A DNA stretch of 27,685 bases from DAIMZI01 sp036734025 (GCA_036734025.1 DAIMZI010000024.1:1-27685), one strand, 5' to 3'. Positions 1 to 8,510 are shown, counted from the stretch's first letter. A program made the numbers and translations. Notes: generated by a model not told the origin, from the letters alone.

Positions 1-1
1 G

Positions 2-1231
2 CTACATCTCCATGTCCAGATGCTCCGCCACCGCGAAGATATCCTTGTCGCCGCGACCGCACATGTTCATGACCAGCAGATGATCGGCTGGCATACCGGG
101 TGCGATCTTCGTGACATGCGCCAGAGCGTGCGCCGGCTCCAGAGCCGGGATGATGCCCTCCAGGCGCGTGCAAAGCTGGAACGCCCCCAGCGCCTCGGCA
201 TCGGTGATGGCGACATATTCCACGCGCCCGCTCTCCTTCAGCCAGGCATGCTCCGGCCCGATGCCCGGATAATCGAGGCCCGCGGAGATCGAATGACCCT
301 CAAGAATTTGCCCCTCGCCGTCCTGCAACAGATATGTGCGGTTGCCGTGCAGAACGCCGGGCCGGCCGCCATTCAGCGAAGCTGCATGTCCGTTGGGCAC
401 ATCAAGCCCGTGCCCTGCGGCTTCCACGCCGATCAACGCGACGCCCGGCTCATCGAGGAACGGGTGAAACAGGCCCATTGCGTTTGACCCGCCGCCGATA
501 CAGGCGACCAGCGTGTCGGGCAAACGGCCTTCCGCGACCATCATCTGCTCGCGCAACTCCTGCCCGATCACCGACTGGAAATCGCGGACCATTGCCGGGT
601 AGGGGTGCGGCCCCGCCACCGTGCCGATGATGTAGAAGGTGCTGTCCACATTGGCCACCCAGTCGCGCAGCGCATCGTTCATGGCGTCCTTCAGCGTGCC
701 CGCGCCAGATGTGACGGGCCGGACTTCCGCGCCAAGCAGCTTCATGCGGAACACGTTGGGGCGCTGCCGCTCGATGTCGGTCGCGCCCATGTATATGACG
801 CAAGGCAAGCCAAAGCGCGCCGCCACAGTGGCCACCGCCACGCCGTGCTGGCCCGCGCCGGTTTCCGCGATGATGCGGGTCTTGCCCATGCGCCGCGCGA
901 GCAGGATCTGGCCGAGGCAGTTGTTGATCTTGTGGCTGCCGGTGTGGTTCAGCTCATCGCGCTTGAAATAGATTTTCGCGCCGCCGAGATGCTCGCTCAG
1001 TCGTTCGGCAAAGTAAAGTGGGCTGGGCCGGCCGGCATAATGGGCGTTGAGGCTGTCGAGTTCGGCGCGAAATGACGGGTCGGCCCTGGCGTCCGAATAG
1101 GCCTTCTCGAGTTCCAGGATCAGCGGCATCAGGGTTTCAGCGACATAGCGGCCGCCGAAGATACCGAAATGGCCGTTTTCATCAGGGCCTGCGCGGAATG
1201 TGTTGGGCGCTGGGGCCATGGTCTCGGTCAT
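2..1231 (-). CDS. trpB: Tryptophan synthase beta chain
   Basis: Catalyses the last step of tryptophan synthesis, joining indole and L-serine with pyridoxal phosphate in the cytoplasmic alpha2-beta2 complex. The 409-residue protein is full length. The PLP lysine is K101 in the HTGSHKINN motif, the catalytic glutamate is E123 in AETGAGQHG, and the phosphate-binding GGGSN loop is at residues 246-250. The ATG overlaps the trpF stop by four bases (ATGA), which indicates translational coupling. It is the last gene of the minus-strand operon visible here. The stop lies two bases from the window edge, so the usual partner trpA would be expected just outside; that part is inference. Confidence 0.97.
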   Translation of the reverse strand: MTETMAPAPNTFRAGPDENGHFGIFGGRYVAETLMPLILELEKAYSDARADPSFRAELDSLNAHYAGRPSPLYFAERLSEHLGGAKIYFKRDELNHTGSHKINNCLGQILLARRMGKTRIIAETGAGQHGVAVATVAARFGLPCVIYMGATDIERQRPNVFRMKLLGAEVRPVTSGAGTLKDAMNDALRDWVANVDSTFYIIGTVAGPHPYPAMVRDFQSVIGQELREQMMVAEGRLPDTLVACIGGGSNAMGLFHPFLDEPGVALIGVEAAGHGLDVPNGHAASLNGGRPGVLHGNRTYLLQDGEGQILEGHSISAGLDYPGIGPEHAWLKESGRVEYVAITDAEALGAFQLCTRLEGIIPALEPAHALAHVTKIAPGMPADHLLVMNMCGRGDKDIFAVAEHLDMEM

Positions 1232-1905
1232 GTCATCTGCTCTCTGGTTGGCGTGGCCGTCGGGGCGCAGTTTGATCTCGCGGCGGATACGAACCGGGCA
1301 ATGAGGCCGGCATCCTTCGTGCCTGGCGCGGTCTCCACACCCGAAGACACATCGACCAGATGCGCACCGGTCATGCGGATCGCCTCTGCTACGTTATCAG
1401 CGTTCAGCCCGCCAGACAGCATGAACGAGCCGGGCGGCTCGAAATCACGCAACAGGCCCCAGTCGAATCTTGCCCCATTGCCGCCTGGCAGCGCCGCGTT
1501 CGCGCCCGGCTTGGCGTCGAACAGGATCAGGTCGGCCGCATCGTGGGCCCGCGCGCCGAGCACATCGCTTTTTTCGCCCACCTTGATGGCCTTGATGACG
1601 GGCCGAGACGCGAGCGCGCGGAGCTGGGCGACACGCGCGGGGCTTTCCGCGCCGTGAAGCTGGATCATGTCCGGCTCGACAAGGCGCAGCACCGCGCTCA
1701 ACTCGTCATCGGTGGGATCGACCAGCAGGGCGACACTGCGTAGCCGCCCGCGCGCATTAGCTGCCAGCGCGGCGGCCGTTGCCATATCGACGTGGCGCGG
1801 GCTCTTTGCAAAGAAGACAAGGCCGAACAGATCGGCACCCGCCGCATGCGCTGCTTCGAGCGCAGACATGGTCCTTATTCCGCATATTTTCACCTGAACG
1901 GACAT
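1228..1905 (-). CDS. trpF: Phosphoribosylanthranilate isomerase
   Basis: Performs the Amadori rearrangement of phosphoribosylanthranilate to CdRP in tryptophan synthesis. It is a 225-residue single TIM barrel. The family motif KICGI carries the catalytic cysteine C8, the catalytic aspartate is D130 in ILFDAKPG, and the phosphate-binding loops LSGGLN and VDVSSGVE follow near the C-terminus. The start is the ATG at 1905, which gives the normal N-terminus; no clear Shine-Dalgarno precedes it. A weak hairpin (6-bp arms, 1920-1937) sits just upstream. The stop overlaps the trpB start as ATGA, so the two are probably co-translated. Confidence 0.96.
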   Translation of the reverse strand: MSVQVKICGIRTMSALEAAHAAGADLFGLVFFAKSPRHVDMATAAALAANARGRLRSVALLVDPTDDELSAVLRLVEPDMIQLHGAESPARVAQLRALASRPVIKAIKVGEKSDVLGARAHDAADLILFDAKPGANAALPGGNGARFDWGLLRDFEPPGSFMLSGGLNADNVAEAIRMTGAHLVDVSSGVETAPGTKDAGLIARFVSAARSNCAPTATPTREQMT

Positions 1906-1986
1906 GCAACAGCTTATCGCAGATGATCATGCATCTGGGCAAGCGTCACGCGCGCACAGGTCTTCTCAAGGCGGGGAGCGCCCGTT

Positions 1987-2349
1987 TCAGCGGCTGGCGA
2001 GCTGCGGCAGGTCTCTCGCTGGGGTTTCACCCCGTGACATCTGCGCTGCCTTCAGATCGCGCAAGAGACGATCCTGTTCGCGGCGCAGCACGAAGGCCTC
2101 CTTGGTGCGCAGGCGCGCCAGCTTTCGCCATTTGCCCTGTCCGAGCCATGCCGCCAGCCCGCCGAGGATGAAGCCTGTAAGCAACGCCGCAAACAGGAAC
2201 ACAAAGAGCGGACCCTGCAGCGCGGAAGCCGTATCCGGTGTGCTGAGCGGGTTGAGGATGAAGGTGACGGTCTGACGGTTCGCGACGGCGATGGCGATGA
2301 CGATGGCGCCAATGAATGTCAGGACGAGCAGCCGGAAGATTCGGGTCAC
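1987..2349 (-). CDS. LapA-domain (DUF1049) inner-membrane protein
   Basis: Small membrane protein of the LapA/DUF1049 type, about 120 residues. It has two hydrophobic segments (roughly residues 7-25 and 45-68), with the typical AVANRQ-V-F-LNP signature between them, then a basic amphipathic cytoplasmic tail likely to form a coiled coil. In E. coli the related LapA/LapB pair controls lipopolysaccharide assembly; in Alphaproteobacteria the gene commonly sits between ihfB and trpF, as here, and its role is less clear. I place the start at the GTG at 2349 because an ACGAGG ribosome-binding site lies six bases before it; a TTG at 2367 in the same frame would add six residues and has no better site. 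Confidence 0.75.
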   Translation of the reverse strand: MTRIFRLLVLTFIGAIVIAIAVANRQTVTFILNPLSTPDTASALQGPLFVFLFAALLTGFILGGLAAWLGQGKWRKLARLRTKEAFVLRREQDRLLRDLKAAQMSRGETPARDLPQLASR

Positions 2350-2420
2350 AACATGCCTCGTATGCAAAGATCCGCGCAGGCCGGGATGAGAAGTGCGTGC
2401 GGGTGAACTGTTTGCTGGGA

Positions 2421-2753
2421 CTATTTCTTCTTCGGCTTTGCCCGGGGCTTGGCCGATGGTTTGGGATCCTGTTTTCCGTCATTCAGGCGCAGGCGCAAGT
2501 CCTTGCCGGTCTTGAAGAACGGAACGAACTTTTCTTCCACGGGAACCTGTTCACCGGTCCGTGGATTGCGGCCGTCGCGCGCCGGGCGATATTTGACGGA
2601 GAACGCGCCGAAGCCGCGCAATTCGACGCGGTCGCCGCGGGCCAGCGCCCCGACAATTTCATCAAAGACAACGTTAACTATCCGGTCTACGTCTCGCTGG
2701 TATAAGTGAGGATTTGCTGCGGCGATCTTTTCGATCAATTCAGACTTGATCAT
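2421..2753 (-). CDS. ihfB: Integration host factor beta subunit
   Basis: DNA-bending nucleoid protein of the HU/IHF family that acts as a heterodimer with IhfA in replication, recombination and sigma-54 transcription. The 110-residue protein starts MIKSELIEKIA and contains the signature GFGAFSVKYRPARDGRNPRTGE with the intercalating proline in the beta arm. A GGAG site seven bases upstream supports the ATG at 2753 over an in-frame TTG six bases earlier. The C-terminus runs on past the usual end (about 94 residues) into a Lys/Pro-rich tail of roughly 16 residues, giving extra positive charge. Its position between sppA and lapA is the common alphaproteobacterial order. Confidence 0.95.
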   Translation of the reverse strand: MIKSELIEKIAAANPHLYQRDVDRIVNVVFDEIVGALARGDRVELRGFGAFSVKYRPARDGRNPRTGEQVPVEEKFVPFFKTGKDLRLRLNDGKQDPKPSAKPRAKPKKK

Positions 2754-2792
2754 CGACAAGCTCCGCCTGTAGGAAAAGTGTTTGGTATTACA

Positions 2793-3764
2793 CTAGTTTT
2801 CAGGCTGCCAGACTGAAACAAGTCCGTCAAGCGGCTTTCCTGCCGATGTCAGCGTGGCGCCGGCGCGCCCCAGAAATTCGAGTTCCGCAATTCCGCTGAG
2901 CCGCGCAAGCCCGCCGAGCGCCATCTGCAGCAAGCCGAAGCTGCTTTCGCGGCGCGGTTCCCAATCCCGCACACCGAGATCCTGCGATATGCCATGGGTC
3001 TCGTCCAGCCAGGCTCGCGCCTCGCGCTCGTCGCCGATGGCATCGACCAGCCCGCTGTCCAGCGCCTGACGACCGGTGTAGACGCGGCCTGACCTGATGT
3101 CGGCCAGGGCCGCCGCCGACAGGTCGCGGCGTTCCTCGACAATGTTCAAGAACCAGGTGAAGCTGTCTTGCAGTACCTGCTCGATGCTCGCGCGGGCGCG
3201 ATCGTCTGTGGGCTGGAAGGGCGATGGCACGGCTTTCAGTTCGCCGCTTTTGATCTGATCGACGTCGATGCCGATATTTTCCAGCAACGTCGTCACGCGG
3301 GCCCACTGGAAGATGACGCCCACCGAACCGGTGATGGAATTCGCCCGGCTGATGATGTGATCAGAGCCAAGCGCGACCATGTAGGCAGCCGAGGTTGCCG
3401 CAGTACCGAACACCGACACGACCGGCTTCGTCTCGGCCAGCCGGCGCACCTCGGTATAAAGCGCTTCGCCGCCCGTGGTCGTGCCGCCGGGGCTGTCCAC
3501 ACGCAGGATCACGGCCTTGATGGCGGTGTTCTGCGACACGCGCTGAAGCAGGCGCTGAAGCTGGACGTCATCGCTGATGAAGCCGCTCACCGTGATGCGG
3601 GCGACGTGATCGCTGGTGGCAAACGCGGCCACGCCGTCGTCACGGTCGGACATGAATATGATCGCGATGACCGAAGCGACGGCGATCACGGCAAGGATGC
3701 GCCACACGGCCAGCTTGCGCTTCAGCCGGCGGCGCTCAACGATGGCATCGGCGTCAAGGCTCAA
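2793..3764 (-). CDS. sppA: Signal peptide peptidase SppA, short form
   Basis: Membrane-anchored serine protease that degrades cleaved signal peptides. At 323 residues it is the short, single-domain form (peptidase family S49). A basic N-terminus leads into one membrane segment (about residues 18-38), followed by the periplasmic protease domain. The nucleophile is S125 in the GTAATSAAYMVA block, and the general base is K177 in IKSGELK, 52 residues later, the spacing known from the Bacillus enzyme. The ITGSVGV block is also present. No suitable ATG exists near the N-terminus; I choose the TTG at 3764, which has a GGAAGAGG ribosome-binding site just upstream. It lies 73 bases after rpsA. Confidence 0.92.
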   Translation of the reverse strand: MSLDADAIVERRRLKRKLAVWRILAVIAVASVIAIIFMSDRDDGVAAFATSDHVARITVSGFISDDVQLQRLLQRVSQNTAIKAVILRVDSPGGTTTGGEALYTEVRRLAETKPVVSVFGTAATSAAYMVALGSDHIISRANSITGSVGVIFQWARVTTLLENIGIDVDQIKSGELKAVPSPFQPTDDRARASIEQVLQDSFTWFLNIVEERRDLSAAALADIRSGRVYTGRQALDSGLVDAIGDEREARAWLDETHGISQDLGVRDWEPRRESSFGLLQMALGGLARLSGIAELEFLGRAGATLTSAGKPLDGLVSVWQPEN

Positions 3765-3837
3765 GGTCTACCTCTTCCATGCGCCGGGACGCAGCGAACG
3801 AGTGCGGCTGGGCCGCGAGCGCCGTTCGTTTTCCGGA

Positions 3838-5592
3838 TTACTTGCCACCATCACTCTTGTGCTCTTCGTCGCTGCCCTGTGCCTTGTTGAGTGCAGCGCC
3901 AAGAATGTCACCGAGCGAAGCGCCGCTGTCGGTCGATCCATACTGGGCGACGGCCTTCTTCTCTTCGGAGATTTCCAGCGCCTTGATGGAGAGCGAGATC
4001 TTGCGGTTGTTGCGGTCGATCTGGGTGATCGCGGCGTCGATCTTGTCGCCCGGTGCAAAGCGCTCGGGGCGCTGCTCAGAGCGATCGCGAGATAGATCGG
4101 CGCGGCGGATGAAGGCCGTCATATCGCTGTCGGCCAGCTTCACCTGAAGGCCCGAATCCTTGACTTCGAGCACTTCGCAGGTCACGGTCGCGCCCTTCTT
4201 TAGATCGGTGGCAGCAGCAGAGAACGGATCGCCGCCAAGCTGCTTGATGCCAAGGCTGATCCGCTCCTTTTCCGGGTCGGTGTCGAGCACGACGGCGCGG
4301 ATCACATCGCCCTTGGAAAAGCGCTTGATGGCTTCTTCGCCGGGCTCGTTCCAATCGATGTCGGACAGATGCACCATGCCGTCGATGCCGCCGTCCAGCC
4401 CGACGAAGAGACCGAATTCGGTGATGTTGCGGATTGCGCCCTCGATCTCGCTGCCCTTGGGATGGCTGGCGGAGAATGCATCCCACGGATTGTCCTGGGT
4501 CTGCTTCAGACCAAGGGAAATACGCCGCTTGACCGGATCGACCTCAAGCACCTGGACTTCCACTTCCTGAGAGGTGGACAGGATCTTGCCAGGATGCACG
4601 TTCTTCTTGACCCAGCTCATTTCCGAGACGTGGATCAGTCCTTCGACACCCGGCTCCAGTTCCACGAAGGCGCCGTAATCGGTGATGTTCGTGACCCGGC
4701 CGGTAAACTTGGCATCGACGGGATACTTGGCGTCGATCGCCTCCCAGGGATCAGCCTGAAGCTGCTTCATGCCGAGGCTGATACGCTGGGTTTCGGAATT
4801 GATGCGGATGATCTGCACCTTCACCGTATCGCCGACATTGACGATCTCGCTGGGATGATTGACTCGCCGCCACGCCATGTCGGTGACATGCAGCAGCCCG
4901 TCGATCCCGCCCAGATCGATGAATGCGCCGTAATCGGTGATGTTCTTGACCACGCCGTCGACGGTCTGGCCTTCTTCGAGATTGGACACGATCTCCGAAC
5001 GCTGCTCGGCACGGGTTTCTTCCAGCACGGCACGGCGCGAAACGACGATATTGCCGCGGCGGCGATCCATCTTCAGGATCTGGAAAGGCTGCGGCGAATT
5101 CATCAGCGGTCCGACATCGCGCACCGGGCGGATATCGACCTGACTGCCCGGCAGGAACGCGACGGCGCCATCCAGATCGACGGTAAACCCGCCCTTGACG
5201 CGGTTGAAGATCACGCCTTCGACCTTCTCGCCCTTTTCATACTGCTGTTCCAGGCGCACCCAGCTTTCCTCGCGGCGCGCCTTCTCGCGGCTGAGCACCG
5301 CCTCGCCAAGCGCATTCTCGATGCGCTCCAGATAGACTTCGACATCATCGCCGACCGATAATGTCGGCTCCTTGCCCGGCAGCGCGAATTCCCTGAGCGG
5401 CACCCGACCTTCGGTTTTCAGTCCAACATCGATGACGGCGAGGTCCTTCTCGATGCTTATGATCTTGCCCTTTACGACCGAGCCTTCCTGATACTCCGCG
5501 GAGGAGAAGGTCTCATCGAGAAGCGCAGCGAAATCTTCGCGCGCCTGGTTCGTTCCGGCCGGTTGTGTGTTGGTGCCCTGCGATGGGGTCAT
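3838..5592 (-). CDS. rpsA: 30S ribosomal protein S1
   Basis: Large ribosomal protein that unfolds mRNA and helps bind it at initiation. The 584-residue protein contains six S1 (OB-fold) repeats; repeats 3 to 6 share the clear pattern of ITDYGAFV or ITEFGLFV, then G-xx-GLxHVS/D and RISLGxKQ. A short N-terminal segment of about 35 residues precedes the first repeat, and the tail is Asp/Ser/Lys-rich. The ATG at 5592 is fixed by AGGAG seven bases upstream. The frame stays open for a further 62 codons (to 5778), but that stretch looks like leader, not protein. A promoter candidate lies about 150 bases upstream, so rpsA may be expressed apart from aroA-cmk. Confidence 0.98.
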   Translation of the reverse strand: MTPSQGTNTQPAGTNQAREDFAALLDETFSSAEYQEGSVVKGKIISIEKDLAVIDVGLKTEGRVPLREFALPGKEPTLSVGDDVEVYLERIENALGEAVLSREKARREESWVRLEQQYEKGEKVEGVIFNRVKGGFTVDLDGAVAFLPGSQVDIRPVRDVGPLMNSPQPFQILKMDRRRGNIVVSRRAVLEETRAEQRSEIVSNLEEGQTVDGVVKNITDYGAFIDLGGIDGLLHVTDMAWRRVNHPSEIVNVGDTVKVQIIRINSETQRISLGMKQLQADPWEAIDAKYPVDAKFTGRVTNITDYGAFVELEPGVEGLIHVSEMSWVKKNVHPGKILSTSQEVEVQVLEVDPVKRRISLGLKQTQDNPWDAFSASHPKGSEIEGAIRNITEFGLFVGLDGGIDGMVHLSDIDWNEPGEEAIKRFSKGDVIRAVVLDTDPEKERISLGIKQLGGDPFSAAATDLKKGATVTCEVLEVKDSGLQVKLADSDMTAFIRRADLSRDRSEQRPERFAPGDKIDAAITQIDRNNRKISLSIKALEISEEKKAVAQYGSTDSGASLGDILGAALNKAQGSDEEHKSDGGK

Positions 5593-5742
5593 CAAAACTC
5601 CTGTAACCCGTAAGTTTGTGTTATCGACCACTCCAGCAAAAGTGTCTGGGGCGAGCCGTTTGCCAATGAAAAGCGGCGGCTGGTCATGGCCCTGAAAGCC
5701 ACAACCCATGCCACCACACCAAATTTGCCTTACTGTCCGATG

Positions 5743-5771
5743 ACTATGCCCAGCGCTGGCGCCCTGTGCAA
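5743..5771 (-). promoter_or_regulatory. Candidate sigma-70-type promoter for rpsA
   Basis: On the minus strand, TTGCAC (5771-5766) is followed after 17 bases by CATAGT (5748-5743), four of six matches to the -10 consensus. It would start transcription near 5736 and give a leader of about 140 bases before rpsA. The spacer contains the palindrome CCAGCGCTGG. The 264-base gap between cmk and rpsA and the high demand for S1 make an internal promoter reasonable; the exact boxes are inference. Confidence 0.4.
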
Positions 5772-5856
5772 GTCCCAAGACATAGCGATTGCTTTGCCAC
5801 TATGCTCGCCAGTCAGCCGATATCCTGCCAACGGGCGTCTATTCATCCGCGTTCCA

Positions 5857-6483
5857 CTACCGATGCAACACGGTTTCAATGAGGTCAATAGCGGCCTTGA
5901 ATGCTTGGTCTATATCCAAATTTGTCGTGTCGAGCAAGTGCGCGTCGTCGGCGCGGCGCGATGGAGCGATTGCCCTCTCCTGATCCCGCCGGTCGCGGGC
6001 CATGATATCGTCCATGATGGCTTCGGGCGTTACGTTCTCGCCGCGTGCGCACAATTCGAGATAGCGCCGACGCGCCCGTTCCCGCGCGCTTGCGTCGATA
6101 TATAATTTTACATCCGCATCCGGACAAACCACCGTGCCTATGTCGCGCCCATCCAGCACCGCGCCGCCACGGCGTGCGGCGAACTGGCGCTGAAAGTCCA
6201 GCAGCGCGGCGCGCACGCTCGGGAAAACCGCAACGCGTGATGCCGCATCACCCATGCGCCGCTCACGCAGGCGCGGGTCATCCAGGCTCTGCGTCTGCAA
6301 CTCGCGGGCCACCTGCGCCGCCGCATGTTCATCATCCAGCGCCAGGCCCGCTGCCATCATGTCACGGGCCACCGCACGATAGAGCAGGCCGGTATCCAGA
6401 TAGGCCAGCCCGTAATGCGCGGCGATCCGGCGCGACACGCTGCCCTTGCCCGACGCCGAGGGACCATCGACCGCGACGATCAT
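5857..6483 (-). CDS. cmk: Cytidylate kinase
   Basis: Phosphorylates CMP and dCMP to the diphosphates using ATP. The 208-residue protein is full length. The P-loop GPSASGKGS occupies residues 7-15, the LDTGLLYRAVA block that contacts nucleotide follows, and the DGRDIGTVV motif and an Arg-rich lid (RERARRRY) are in the second half. The ATG at 6483 overlaps the aroA stop (TGATG), so translation is probably coupled; an in-frame TTG one codon earlier is unlikely to be used. The aroA-cmk-rpsA order is classical for Proteobacteria. Confidence 0.97.
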   Translation of the reverse strand: MIVAVDGPSASGKGSVSRRIAAHYGLAYLDTGLLYRAVARDMMAAGLALDDEHAAAQVARELQTQSLDDPRLRERRMGDAASRVAVFPSVRAALLDFQRQFAARRGGAVLDGRDIGTVVCPDADVKLYIDASARERARRRYLELCARGENVTPEAIMDDIMARDRRDQERAIAPSRRADDAHLLDTTNLDIDQAFKAAIDLIETVLHR

Positions 6484-7826
6484 CAAGCGGCATCCTCAGG
6501 CACATGAAATTCGGCGCCCAGCCCGCGCATCATGGTGACGAAGCCGGGAAAGCTGGTGGCGATCATGCTCGTGTCATCGACCGTGACAGGCGCATCGGCG
6601 GCCAGGCCAAGCACCAGAAACGCCATGGCGATACGATGATCCATATGGGTTTCGACCAGACCGCCGCCGGGCACGGCGCTGGCACCCCGGACGATCATCA
6701 TGTCATCATGTGCATGGGCCTCGACGCCGCAGGCCGTCAGCCCCGCCACCGTCGCCGCCAGCCGGTCGCTTTCCTTGACCCGCAACTCCGCCAGGCCCTG
6801 CATGCGCGTCTCGCCCGCGGCCAGTGCGCTGAGCACGGCCAGCACCGGATATTCATCGATCATGCGCGGCGCGCGCTCCGGCGGCACGATCACCCCGCGC
6901 AAGGGCGCATGGCGCACACGGATATCGGCGACCGGCTCGCCGCCGCTCACCCGATTGTTTTCAAAGACGAGATCCGCCCCCATTTCCAGCAGCGTTTCAT
7001 AAAACCCGATCCGTGTCGGATTGATGAGGACCGATTCCACAGTGACATCGCTGCCCGGACACATCAGCGCGGCGGCCACCGCAAACGCGGCTGAACTGGG
7101 ATCGCCCGGCACCGCGACCGGCCGGCCATGGAGCACGGGCTGACCCTTGAGGATTATCGCCCGCTCGCTTGCATGCGGCTCGCTGCGAAGCTCCGCGCCG
7201 AAATAGCTCAGCATCGTCTCGGTATGGTCGCGCGTCGGCTCCGGCTCGATGATCGTTGTTTCGCCCGGCGCGGACAGCCCGGCCAGCAGCACCGCGGACT
7301 TGACCTGGGCCGAGGCGACAGGAAGCCGATATTCGATCGGCACGAGCGCATCAGACCCGATCAGCGTCAATGGCAACAGATCGGCCGATGGGCCGGCTGA
7401 GCGCGTCTGGGCCCCCATCTGCCGCAGGGGGGCGAGCACGCGGCCCATGGGCCGACGTCGCAGCGAGTCATCGCCGGTCAGTTCAGCCTCGATCGCATGG
7501 CCGGCGATGACCCCCATCATCAGCCGCACGCCCGTTCCGGCATTGCCGAAATCAAGCGGCGCGGATGGCGCGCGCAGGCCGCCCAGCCCGACCCCGATGA
7601 CACGCCATCCTTTCTGCGTGCGCTCGATGGATACGCCCATCTGTTGCAGGGCGCGCGCCGTGGCCATCACATCTTCTGACTCAAGCAGTCCCTCGATCTC
7701 GGTCTCGCCAATGGCAAGCGCGCCGAATATAAGCGCGCGATGCGAGATCGACTTGTCGCCCGGCACATTGACGCTGCCGTTCAGCGCGCCGGACCTGAGC
7801 GTGCTCAGAGGCTGTGGGTGTGTCAT
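6483..7826 (-). CDS. aroA: 3-phosphoshikimate 1-carboxyvinyltransferase (EPSP synthase), class II
   Basis: Transfers enolpyruvate from PEP to shikimate-3-phosphate in the shikimate pathway. The 447-residue protein carries the class II signature set: GDKSIS (residues 23-28), SAQVK (172-176), RDHTE (199-203) and NPTR (269-272). In the PEP loop the sequence is NAGTGVRL, so G97 stands where the glyphosate-tolerant CP4 enzyme has alanine. I place the start at the ATG at 7826, with GAGG a few bases upstream and an N-terminus of normal length; the frame is open further upstream but without a ribosome-binding site. It is the first gene of the minus-strand operon and overlaps cmk. Confidence 0.96.
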   Translation of the reverse strand: MTHPQPLSTLRSGALNGSVNVPGDKSISHRALIFGALAIGETEIEGLLESEDVMATARALQQMGVSIERTQKGWRVIGVGLGGLRAPSAPLDFGNAGTGVRLMMGVIAGHAIEAELTGDDSLRRRPMGRVLAPLRQMGAQTRSAGPSADLLPLTLIGSDALVPIEYRLPVASAQVKSAVLLAGLSAPGETTIIEPEPTRDHTETMLSYFGAELRSEPHASERAIILKGQPVLHGRPVAVPGDPSSAAFAVAAALMCPGSDVTVESVLINPTRIGFYETLLEMGADLVFENNRVSGGEPVADIRVRHAPLRGVIVPPERAPRMIDEYPVLAVLSALAAGETRMQGLAELRVKESDRLAATVAGLTACGVEAHAHDDMMIVRGASAVPGGGLVETHMDHRIAMAFLVLGLAADAPVTVDDTSMIATSFPGFVTMMRGLGAEFHVPEDAA

Positions 7827-7902
7827 TGCCTCATTTCCATTCTGCATCGTGAGCTTCGATAACTTCGGGGCTGGCATGTGGATCGGGATGATCCCGAGCG
7901 CC

Positions 7903-7931
7903 ATACAGCAGCGCCGGCCTGCCGGTGTCAA
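7903..7931 (-). promoter_or_regulatory. Candidate aroA operon promoter
   Basis: A perfect TTGACA -35 box lies on the minus strand at 7931-7926. The -10 region around 7908-7902 (CTGTATG) is a poor match, so the start point is uncertain, near 7895. It is placed about 100 bases before aroA and back to back with a second TTGACA box for the plus-strand gene. Confidence 0.4.
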
Positions 7932-7960
7932 TCACGGTCGCGCATCAAACCTGCCGTGAT
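7931..7960. promoter_or_regulatory. Inverted repeat between divergent promoters
   Basis: ATCACGG (7931-7937) and CCGTGAT (7954-7960) form an exact 7-bp inverted repeat with a 16-base gap. It sits between the outward-facing TTGACA boxes of aroA and the TIGR02300 gene, the position expected of a shared operator. No regulator is identifiable. Confidence 0.3.
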
Positions 7961-7974
7961 GAGTCAATTGGGCT

Positions 7975-8003
7975 TTGACACGGCGCTCCGGCGTGGTTAC
8001 AGG
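7975..8003 (+). promoter_or_regulatory. Candidate promoter of the TIGR02300 gene
   Basis: TTGACA (7975-7980) is followed after 17 bases by TACAGG (7998-8003), within GGTTACAGGG. The -35 box is perfect and the -10 box weak. Transcription would start near 8010, about 35 bases before the gene. Confidence 0.45.
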
Positions 8004-8043
8004 GAAATCCATTTTTCATGACCGTGATGTGACAGGAATCCTG

Positions 8044-8457
8044 ATGTCAGTGAAAGCTGCGCGTGGCACCAAGCGGCAATGCCAAAGCTGCAACGCAAGA
8101 TTCTATGATCTGAACCGCGATCCGATCGTCTGCCCGATCTGTCAGACGCCGTTCCAGCTCAAGGGCGCTGCCGCCGTTGCACACGCTGCACGGGCCGCCG
8201 AGGCGCTGGAAGAAGAGGATGACGATGTCGCCCTGCTCGGCGATACTGGTGATGTCGAGGTGGTTTCGCTGGATGAGGCGGCGAGCGAGGAGGACGATAT
8301 TCCCGATATCGAAGGCGATGATCTTGAGGATCTCGACGCCGATGCCGATCTCAAAGATGATGACGACGCCCTGATCCCCGACGATGAGGACGAGGACACG
8401 GACGTGACCGGCTTCATCGGGACCCCGCTCGACGACAAGAAGGACGATGATGTGTGA
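8044..8457 (+). CDS. TIGR02300 family protein (zinc ribbon plus acidic tail)
   Basis: Conserved alphaproteobacterial protein of unknown function, 137 residues. The N-terminus has a treble-clef or ribbon-like zinc site, CQSC at residues 13-16 and CPIC at 30-33, with the family phrase RFYDLNRDP between them. The remainder is low complexity and very acidic (Asp/Glu runs), ending in DDKKDDDV. I choose the ATG at 8044, preceded by AGGA at seven bases, because it gives the family's usual start before KAARGTKR; an in-frame TTG at 7975 is within the promoter. It is often found next to aroA, transcribed divergently, and to a tRNA-Ala gene; both hold here. Confidence 0.88.
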   Translation: MSVKAARGTKRQCQSCNARFYDLNRDPIVCPICQTPFQLKGAAAVAHAARAAEALEEEDDDVALLGDTGDVEVVSLDEAASEEDDIPDIEGDDLEDLDADADLKDDDDALIPDDEDEDTDVTGFIGTPLDDKKDDDV

Positions 8458-8481
8458 ACGCCTGCGCCAACGGGTTTCCGC

Positions 8482-8510
8482 TTGATCGCCGGGGCGCAAG
8501 ATTCTACACA
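8482..8510 (+). promoter_or_regulatory. Weak candidate promoter of tRNA-Ala
   Basis: TTGATC (8482-8487), 17 bases, then TACACA (8505-8510) lies in the 80-base gap before the tRNA. Both boxes are partial matches. Read-through from the upstream gene is an alternative, since no terminator is visible between them. Confidence 0.3.

Noticed and set aside
4369..5361. 330-codon plus-strand open frame opposite rpsA
   Set aside because: It is an antisense shadow of rpsA, which has full S1 domain similarity; high GC gives long antisense frames.
5593..5778. 62-codon in-frame extension of rpsA
   Set aside because: A strong AGGAG site marks the ATG at 5592, and the extension has no S1-like sequence and contains a promoter candidate.
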